In this document: positions 57,171 through 64,000 of the stretch, one piece after another
Position numbering within the stretch: position 1 is the stretch's first letter
Layout of the letters: each line of letters opens with the position of its first letter
Notes under the pieces: model-generated
The model's database searches: none
What the model was told of the DNA's origin: nothing
The model's input: the letters and a program-made list of their open reading frames with translations, nothing else
Program-made: the position numbers and the translations under genes
NCBI GenBank assembly: GCA_030077755.1
Contig: JAQJZZ010000001.1
Coordinates: 1,364,001-1,428,000, forward strand
DNA from: Filosporella fistucella
Taxonomy: Eukaryota; Ascomycota; Leotiomycetes; Helotiales
Direction of reading: 5' to 3'
Length of the DNA: 64,000 nt

Positions 57171-59146
57171 ATGCCAGGTCAGGACATCACCTTTTGGAAC
57201 CGTACATTCTGCTAATTCCATCTAGTCTCTCTAGGTCTTGCAGCTCCAGCTGCTCTTGCCAGCCTGGCATATCTTGATGCCAGGCTAGGCATTACACACG
57301 ATTATCGATTGATAGGGAGTGCTTTGATAGTTCAAATCAAAATGGCCCTCGCCGAGAAGAGGGATAGACTAAATCAATTCTACGTCCTCGAACAGCATGC
57401 CCAAGGAAAACGATCAGCCGAAGTTGCCCTTATCTTTGAAGGCCGGAGATGGACATACAAGGAGATGTACCAAACAGTTCTGAAATATGGGACTTGGCTG
57501 AAGACAAAGTACGATATCAAGCCGAAGGAGGTTGTGGCTATGGATTTCATGAACTCAGAGAAGTTTATATTCTTGTGGTTCGGAATATGGTCTCTTGGTG
57601 CAAAGCCAGCTTTCATCAATTACAATTTGACTGGAAAGCCGTTGTCACATTGCGTACGGGTATCTACATCACGCCTCATGCTTATCGACTTGGAGGTTGC
57701 AGAAATGGTCACACAAGAAGTCCGAGATGAATTACCTGGTGTACATTTCGAAGTTTTTAGCCCGGAATTGGAGGCGGATGTGCTGGCGACAGAAGGCAGA
57801 CGAGAACCAGATGGCGACCGAACAGATGATAAATCATCGAATATGGCTATTGTTATCTTCACAAGTGGGACAACTGGTCTGCCCAAGGGAGCTGTTGTTT
57901 CGTGGAAGAAGATTATAGTCGGATCAGGGCTCGTTTCGCCGTGGATGCATTTCTCGCACAAGGATGTTTTCTACACAGTGAGTCTTTGTCCCTAATATCA
58001 CTTATGTCTAACACTTCACAGGCAATGCCATTATATCATTCCTCTGCTTCAGTCCTTGGCTTCTGCACGTCACTGACTGCCGGAGCTACGTTCTCTCTGG
58101 GCAAAAGATTCTCCACAAAGACATTCTGGCAAGATTGTAGGGACTCAAATGCTACTTTTATTCAATACGTAGGAGAGACGTGCCGTTATCTTCTATCCGC
58201 GCCACCTCAGTTCGACCCCGTTACCGGTGAAAACCTCGACAGAAAGAACTCGGTGCGTGTGGCATTTGGAAACGGATTACGCCCTGATATCTGGAACCGA
58301 TTCAAAGAACGTTTCGGCATCGAAGGAATCGCCGAGTTCTACTCAGCTACTGAAAGTTCTTCAGCTGCATGGAATTTTAGCCGAAATGACTTTTCGAAAG
58401 GTGCTATTGGACGAACAGGTACGATCGGCTCACTTCTCTCGGCTTCGAGCGTTGCCATAGTGGAATTGGATTTCGATACCGAAATGCCTTGGCGCGATCC
58501 AACAACAGGTTTCTGCAAACAAGTTCCTAGAGGAGAGGTAGGAGAATTATTATATAAGTTGGAAGCCGACAATATCGAGAATAAATTCCAAGGTTATTTC
58601 AACAACAAAGATTCAACAGAAGGAAAGATTATGAGGAATGTATTAGAGAAAGGAGACGCCTATTTTCGTACTGGCGATATGATTTCCTGGGACAACGAAG
58701 GCCGAACCTATTTTAATGACCGAATCGGAGACACTTTCCGCTGGAAATCTGAAAACGTGTCTACGAGCGAAGTCTCCGAAGCACTTGGCAACCACACCGC
58801 CGTTCACGAAGCCAACGTATATGGCGTGGAACTTCCTCACCATGATGGCCGAGCTGGCTGTGTCGCTTTAGTGCTAGCTGAGAAACCAAGCGAGAGATTG
58901 ATGAGTGATCTGGCAAAACACGTACATTCTTCCCTTCCGAAATTCGCTGTACCTCTGTTTCTGAGATTGACGAAAACAATGGAGGCTACGGGAACGAATA
59001 AGCATCAGAAAGCCGTGTTTAGGAAACAGGGTGTCGATCCTGAGAAGGTCGGTGGGGATACGTTGTTTTGGTTGAAAGAAGGGATGTATAGACCGTTTGG
59101 AAAGAGGGAGTGGGAGGAACTGAATGGAGGAAGGGTTCGGTTGTGA
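57171..59146 (+). CDS. FAT1: Fat1-type fatty acid transporter / very long-chain acyl-CoA synthetase
   Basis: It couples uptake of fatty acids to their activation to CoA esters, on peroxisomes, lipid droplets or the ER. Three exons (57171-57177, 57235-57977, 58022-59146) encode 624 residues. The 7-nt first exon (ATG CCA G) is followed by a 57-nt intron with branch GCTAAT; splicing yields MPGLAAPAALASLAYLDARL, a typical Fat1 N-terminal membrane segment. The AMP-binding P-loop is IFTSGTTGLPKGAVVSW. The FATP/VLACS signature is YFNDRIGDTFRWKSENVSTS. SATESSSAAWNF and the end segment ATGTNKHQKAVFRKQGVDP are also family-typical. The first donor is GTCAGG, which is weak, but the joined frame is clean. 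Confidence 0.93.
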
Positions 59147-60225
59147 TTTGCAAGTTGTGAAATGGTGTTTGAGGGTGGGATTGCGGTTAGGTGTTCAATT
59201 GAAGGATGGAAGGTGAGTATAGGATGGAAGGAAGGATACCCTGGATTTTGACAGAGATTGTTTGACACTCGTTAGTCACGCCTACTTTTCTGATATCACG
59301 AAGATCACGATTCACACTCTAAATTTTGCAAGTTCAATTTCATAGCCAGTTGAGGAGGAAAGAATTATGATTCATCATCCCAAACCCGAAAAATAACCAT
59401 AATTTGCGCCTAATCCTCGTATATCAACGTCCTAAACAATCTCAGATTCATTCCCAAAAATGAAAAATACACGGAGAAATAGGGCAAAAGGGGGGGAATA
59501 TGACCAAAAATTCAAAATAGCAAAACACTCAGAGAAAGGGGCTTCGAACCCCAGACTCCTTCGTACAACTCCCGAAGAGCTGTTTATGGCCTTCCACAAA
59601 CCCCTTCTCCCAATGACCGTTGAGCCACCGGGGTACTGAATGTAGTTGGTTGACTGTGGGTGGGTTATTCAGTTATACAAGCTAGGTAAGAAAAATTTTG
59701 TGTCATGTGATATTTTCTTCGGTGGGTGCCTAGATATGTGTGGAAAGAAAATTCTATGGAGGGAACTTGGAAGGTTTGGATTTTCTCTGAGCTGGGATTT
59801 AAGGTATAATTCGGTTTCCTCCGGTGGATTTTGATAGGTAGAGTTGCATGAGGTGATGCTTGTGATATTTGTTTATGATTAATTTGCCTGTTTGAGTCGG
59901 ATTGGGTGTTTGCTTCTGTAAGGGGTCAAGTATTTTACCGTTAATTAGATTTTGGCGGAATTTAGATATGGGTGAAGCATACCTTTTTGAAATCTCAACT
60001 TCGATAGAAGGTAATGCTTGTTTGAAACCGTGAGTAGGGTTATATGAGAGTATTTTTTACAGCTTGGTTTCTAAGCTTGTGTCCTGGACGAAGTTACTTG
60101 ACAAGTCACTTTTCATTTTCTTTATTATTTCACTCTTTCCTTTCCCTTTTGTCCCTTCACCTCCTCAAAACTTTCACTTCATTTCCTCTAGTATTCTCCC
60201 CTCCCTCTCCCTCTCCCTCCATCAT
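59147..60225. other. Intergenic with a tRNA-like element
   Basis: No ORF is supported. A tRNA-like A box/B box pair lies on the minus strand at about 59530-59632 (listed separately). A pyrimidine-rich CCCTCT run at 60196-60220 borders the GPI protein gene. Confidence 0.45.
59530..59632 (-). other. tRNA-like element, probably degenerate
   Basis: The minus strand reads TGGCTCAACGG, which fits an A box, and about 65 nt later GGTTCGAAGCC, which fits a B box. A TTTT run follows downstream. A D-arm (GCTC/GAGA) and a T-arm (GGGG-TTCGAAG-CCCC) can be drawn. No 5' strand pairs with the 3' acceptor TTCTCTG, so a functional cloverleaf is not formed. It is likely a tRNA relic or a pol III promoter-bearing element. 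Confidence 0.3.
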
Positions 60226-61183
60226 CTACAAAACTCCCACCACACCAACCAAAAACCCCACCACCAACCCCTCCAATCCAGCTCTCTCTCTTCTCCCCTC
60301 ACTCCCGGCCCCCGCTGTCGAAGAAACACTAGGTAGCACCCAATTACAAGTCACGCTCGGCGCACAACTAGTAGGTCCCGCGCTACCAGTCCATTGTGTT
60401 GTTTGACCTGTGCATTTGGCAGATTGAGGACATGTAGATGCTGTTTGAGTGCCTCCTGGGAGGACACAGGTACATGTTATGTGTGCGGAACAGGGGACGG
60501 GACCTGAGGTTCCTGTCCACTATTTAAGGAGTTAGAGGGGGGTTTGTGTTGTGTTGTGCTTAATTGGAATGTTTTGGAGTCTGATCTTTATTGAAAAGAG
60601 CTTGTTCAATTCTTTTCTGGGGTGAAAAAGCGGAGGTAGAAGAGTTTTGATTTCATATGAATAATGTGGAGGCAAGGACGCGAAACTTATGGGTAGATTC
60701 GGAGTGGGAACAAATACTTACAGTACTCGTCTGTCCCGTGCAGGTCCTCTTTGCAGGACAAGTAGTAAGGGTAATCACATTCGTGACCGTGATTGTCATT
60801 TCCTGACTTGTCGTACTAGAATTCGTATATGGTCCTACACTCGTACTAGAACTTAAAGTCCCTGAAGCGGAGGAAGTGATGCTTGATGTATCGATACTGG
60901 AATCTGAGCTGGATAGAGTGGTACTAATCGAATGGGAAGAAGAAGTGTCTGAGAGAATGGAAGAAGTTGAGATGGTGGAGATTGTAGCGTCGGATAGTCC
61001 GGATGTTGGGATCGAGGAAGGTGTTTCTGAGAAGCCGGAGGAAGAGAGACTTAGGGGTAGGGTATTGGTGTTTGTTTGGGTTGGTGTTGGAGTGGAAGAG
61101 GAATCTGATATTGTGAGTTCGGTGAGGGATTGGGCGAGAGTGGTGAGGGGGAAGAGGAAGAGAGCTAGTTTGAGGAGACGCAT
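60226..61183 (-). CDS. Ser/Thr-rich GPI-anchored cell-wall protein with duplicated Cys module
   Basis: It is a predicted secreted wall or surface protein of unknown role. Two exons (61183-60722 and 60519-60226, 202-nt intron, phase 0) give 251 residues. A signal peptide (MRLLKLALFLFPLTTLAQS) leads into about 100 residues of Ser/Thr, which should be heavily O-mannosylated. Two tandem Cys modules follow, of the form TCPxxxxCTGQT, WTG-x2-GP-x2-C, TC-x2-VLP; the intron falls inside the first copy at the same point where the second continues TTQWTG. The C-terminus has a small-residue stretch (SSTAGAGS) followed by a hydrophobic end (GLVVGFLVGVVGVL), which fits a GPI attachment signal. Confidence 0.72.
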
Positions 61184-62229
61184 TTTATCTTCTTTTGATA
61201 TTTCTTGGCTAGTAAATTGTAAACCTAACGAGTGGCTTCAAATCGTCTCAGAATTGAATATAAAAGTGTAATTTCAGACGGGAATTCAGAGCCGAACGAC
61301 TTATATATGATTCTTACAATCCCATATAGTGGGATGATCCTCTTCACCTGTGCCAACATCACAAAAAAATCACTTAGCCATCCAAAGCTCCTTCTTCTCC
61401 ACTAAAAGTTCTCCCTCGCCTGTACCCTTCCATCAATTGGTTCTCCCAATTCCAACGGTATTTCTTAGAATCCTGCAACATGCAACTAAGCGGCATAATA
61501 CGAGAGAACGTCACGATTGCACGATCAACGCCTGTTTTTAACATCTGTCCCTTGACTCTTGCAAGGAATATTTAATGCATAAGTAGAAGGGTTGGTCGAG
61601 AGCTGGGGACGGGAAGGTGGCGTGTTGGAAGACGGGTTGGAGGCTCGTATTGTGATGGACAGAGGATCAGGTGAGGGTCATGTGATTGGTTTTTATGGTG
61701 TCACTGATTGAATGGCCGAGAGAACAGAGATGCAGAGGTTTCAGGGGATGATGAGAAACCGTATGGATAGCATTTTGTTGTATGGGAGAAGTTTTGCCTC
61801 CGTTCGAAGAAGGTTGTTCGGACTTAGAAAATTTTCCTCAGCCCATCCCTCGACAATCTTGATTTGATCCAAATAGACATGACCAAATTTAATAGAAATA
61901 GAGATTGTTCCTTCTATTACCTCTTTGCTTGAGTGAATTTAGGCTTCTTCACTCGACAGTTTCCCTCAATTCTCATTTTCGATTCCGGTTTTGTCCCGAT
62001 AGTCACAACACGGGTTGTCTCAAACAAGCATCCCCATCCCACTTGAAGTCTGGAGCTGCAATGCACAATTGCATAACGATTACACAAGATGTTGTTCTCT
62101 GTATTTCTTATTCTCAAGTTGTTCTCATAAATACTGTCAGTCTTGACTATACAACTATTTCGAAATTGATGTGTGTAAGTTGACACTTACTGATATCAAC
62201 ATTACCAGGATTCTTGATGCGGTGGTGAA

Positions 62230-62274
<45 letters not shown>

Positions 62275-62530
62275 GATTTGCCAGGTTTCTGGTACTTTCA
62301 GGGTGAGACGAATATATATATATATATCAAACGTGGCAATTCTATTCGTCAAATGAAGGGTTTTCTATGTGAGGGTGGTTTGGTGTACAACGAATTTTCG
62401 GTTTTAAAGCGATGATTGAGACATGCGAGTTGCGTTTTGTTGGAAAGCGATTTGGATCCAGCAATCGTAAATGAGAACTTAATACCCATCCAGGTTTGAT
62501 AGATCTTCTTGATGACGCGGTAGTCTTGTT
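61184..62530. other. Intergenic with simple repeats
   Basis: No gene is supported. An (AT)n tract, a 31-base T run and a second (AT)n tract lie at 62230-62327. Confidence 0.5.
62230..62327. repeat. Simple repeats: (TA)n, T31, then (AT)n
   Basis: A dinucleotide TA run leads into 31 consecutive T at 62243-62273, and another AT dinucleotide run lies at about 62311-62327. On the minus strand the T run would be a poly-A tail-like tract, but no retroelement ORF lies next to it. Confidence 0.9.
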
Positions 62531-63185
62531 TTACTGGCCGTCAAGCGCCGAGTTGTGTGTATTGATGCTGTTCACAATTTCTCCTGGGTTTTTAGATCCT
62601 TTTAGCTGAGTCATTTTCGACTCATCAATACTTCGATATTCCTCATTTCGCGTCGCCGGTACTATGGTGGAAAGTAACATAGTTTGCGGCGCACTTTTTG
62701 ATCCCATATCGTCTGTTTCAAAGATTTTTCTTTTTGAAAAATCTAACCTTATCCCAGTAGCAATCCTGGCCGCAGCTTCAAGGTGCAGTAGGAAGTACTG
62801 GAAATAGTGAGGTAGTATTATCGCAAATGCCGTGGATATGGCCGTGGGTGTAGTGGTGAAATCCAGCAGATCAATATAGTACAAGTGACAGGGCCAGCAA
62901 AGCAAGGATAAGGTCGGAGTCAGATATACCAGCGAAGAGTTGAGTTGTATTTTGGGGAAGAGTCGACATGAATCCTTGATCTTCTTCTAATAATTCTGCT
63001 AGGTTAGTATGGAGAAGAGATTCGGTTAGCGCTGTTAGAATCATATTTTCTGGTGAGTTGGTAGCATTGAGGGCAGGTGCGATGAATGGCAAAGCCTCTG
63101 TCGCGACAACTGGTTGAGGAAATCTGAAGCAAACGGTGTCTCTTGAGGCCTTGATTGATCCGGAAAAAAGGCTTGAAAGCATCAT
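62531..63185 (-). CDS. Doubtful hypothetical protein, two overlapping-frame segments
   Basis: No family is recognised. One minus-strand segment, from a Met pair near 63185 to 62871, reads as a moderately hydrophobic protein (MLSSLFSGSIKASRD, later LAELLEEDQGFMST) that ends in a membrane-like stretch (LILALLALSLVLY). A second segment, 62905-62531, in another frame has a further hydrophobic part (AFAIILPHYFQYFLL) and an acidic tail. They may be exons of one gene, a frameshifted copy, or noise. No clear splice pair was found. Confidence 0.2.
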
Positions 63186-64000
63186 TGAGCAAAAAACCAA
63201 AGAGAGAGGAAATATTTTAGCATTCGGGCATGAGGCAGGGCGATTTATAATTTCTTGTAGGTAGTGAGGTAAGCTTGTCAGTTTAAACTCCAATGTTTGT
63301 CACTTGACCCTGCTGGAGTATCGCTCGATTGACAAGTAAACTTGTATTAAAATTTTGAAACACATGATTTAGCGGTCGCCAAAATGCTTCAGCTGAAGAC
63401 ACTCTTGTGGTACACCATATAACAGCTAGTTGTTGAGAAAAAGACCAAAGGTAGATCACGTGAGAGATGACAGGCTCGATTTTGCGAAGGAATAGAGATA
63501 TATATGGTTAAGAAACGAGTAATAACATGGCAGCTGCTTTGAACAGGCAAGAAATTGAAGCCTATAGAAAGATAGATACGAGGGTGCGTGGGTCGGAAAA
63601 GAAAAACCACGTGAATATTTAGTCGGCATCATTGGAGTGCAGAACTGGAAAGAGCTCTTCCTCGGCAAATTCGCGAGCAGACAAAACACAAACAATTCAA
63701 AGTTGAGATTGAGTGTATGGGAAGCTGCTATCGCGCCAATGTATACACTCAGTTGAACTTTGACTTCAAAATGTTGATTCTATGCCGCAAAAGACATTTC
63801 GATTCTGCAGCAGGTGTTGAAGGCATTTCAATGACGAAGTCTGATGTCACAGAATAAAAAGTAGAGGAACTTCGCGCAGAGAGGTTTCACTAGTGTGGTT
63901 CTCCATGTCGCTGGGCATGATTTATCAAGCAGCACATGCCAGCACCTTGGGAGCTTGGTTATTACTAGCGTTCTGGTGCAAGAATGTAGGCCATGACCTC
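63186..64000. other. Terminal region, no gene recognised
   Basis: AT-rich with short frames only. CACGTG sites occur near 63459 and 63606. Confidence 0.4.

Noticed and set aside
62230..62327. Poly-A tail of a retroelement
   Set aside because: The T31 tract has no adjacent reverse transcriptase, terminal repeat or target-site duplication that I can see.

Overview
The window is nuclear DNA of a filamentous ascomycete (Pezizomycotina). The gene set and the style of the accessory genes suggest Leotiomycetes, but that rank is an inference. The evidence is many 45-65 nt GT-AG introns with CTAAC-like branch points, eukaryotic housekeeping proteins, and typical fungal families: HET/ankyrin, a PDR-type ABC transporter, XanA, DUF6594 and a berberine-bridge oxidase. 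No bacterial-style operons, CRISPR arrays or clear intact transposons were seen.

Layout. (1) 0.7-16.3 kb is a dense conserved block: mitochondrial aspartyl-tRNA synthetase (-), AP180/YAP1801 endocytic adaptor (+), TFIIH subunit Tfb3/MAT1 (-), NudC (+) head-to-head with it, the oligosaccharyltransferase subunit Swp1 (-), xanthine dioxygenase XanA (+) with a UaY-type site in its promoter, and a patatin-domain triacylglycerol lipase (+). (2) 16.3-38 kb is gene-poor, AT-richer accessory DNA. It holds a long ankyrin-HET protein (-), a secreted FAD oxidase (-), a zinc-finger protein (+), a DUF6594 membrane protein (+), an IFI6/IFI27-like membrane protein (-), and four dispersed small Cys/His-rich proteins that share one N-terminal spacing. 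(3) 38.8-49.2 kb has an SRPBCC protein (+), a full-size PDR-type ABC transporter (-) with 11 exons, and a P450 (+). (4) 51.7-61.2 kb has a sterol-dehydrogenase-like gene that appears spliced in frame to a hemerythrin (HHE) domain (+), PIG-S/Gpi17 (-), the Fat1-type fatty acid transporter/acyl-CoA synthetase (+) and a GPI-anchored Ser/Thr-rich wall protein (-). The last 2.8 kb hold simple repeats and only doubtful ORFs.

The best candidates for something undescribed are the four-member Cys/His micro-protein group (24.9-33.9 kb), the 3-beta-HSD/hemerythrin fusion (51.7-54.2 kb), and three independent GC-AG introns, each with a GCAAGT donor. One of these explains an apparent frameshift in the HET gene. 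All gene models were made by eye from splice signals and reading frame; no database search or transcript data were available.
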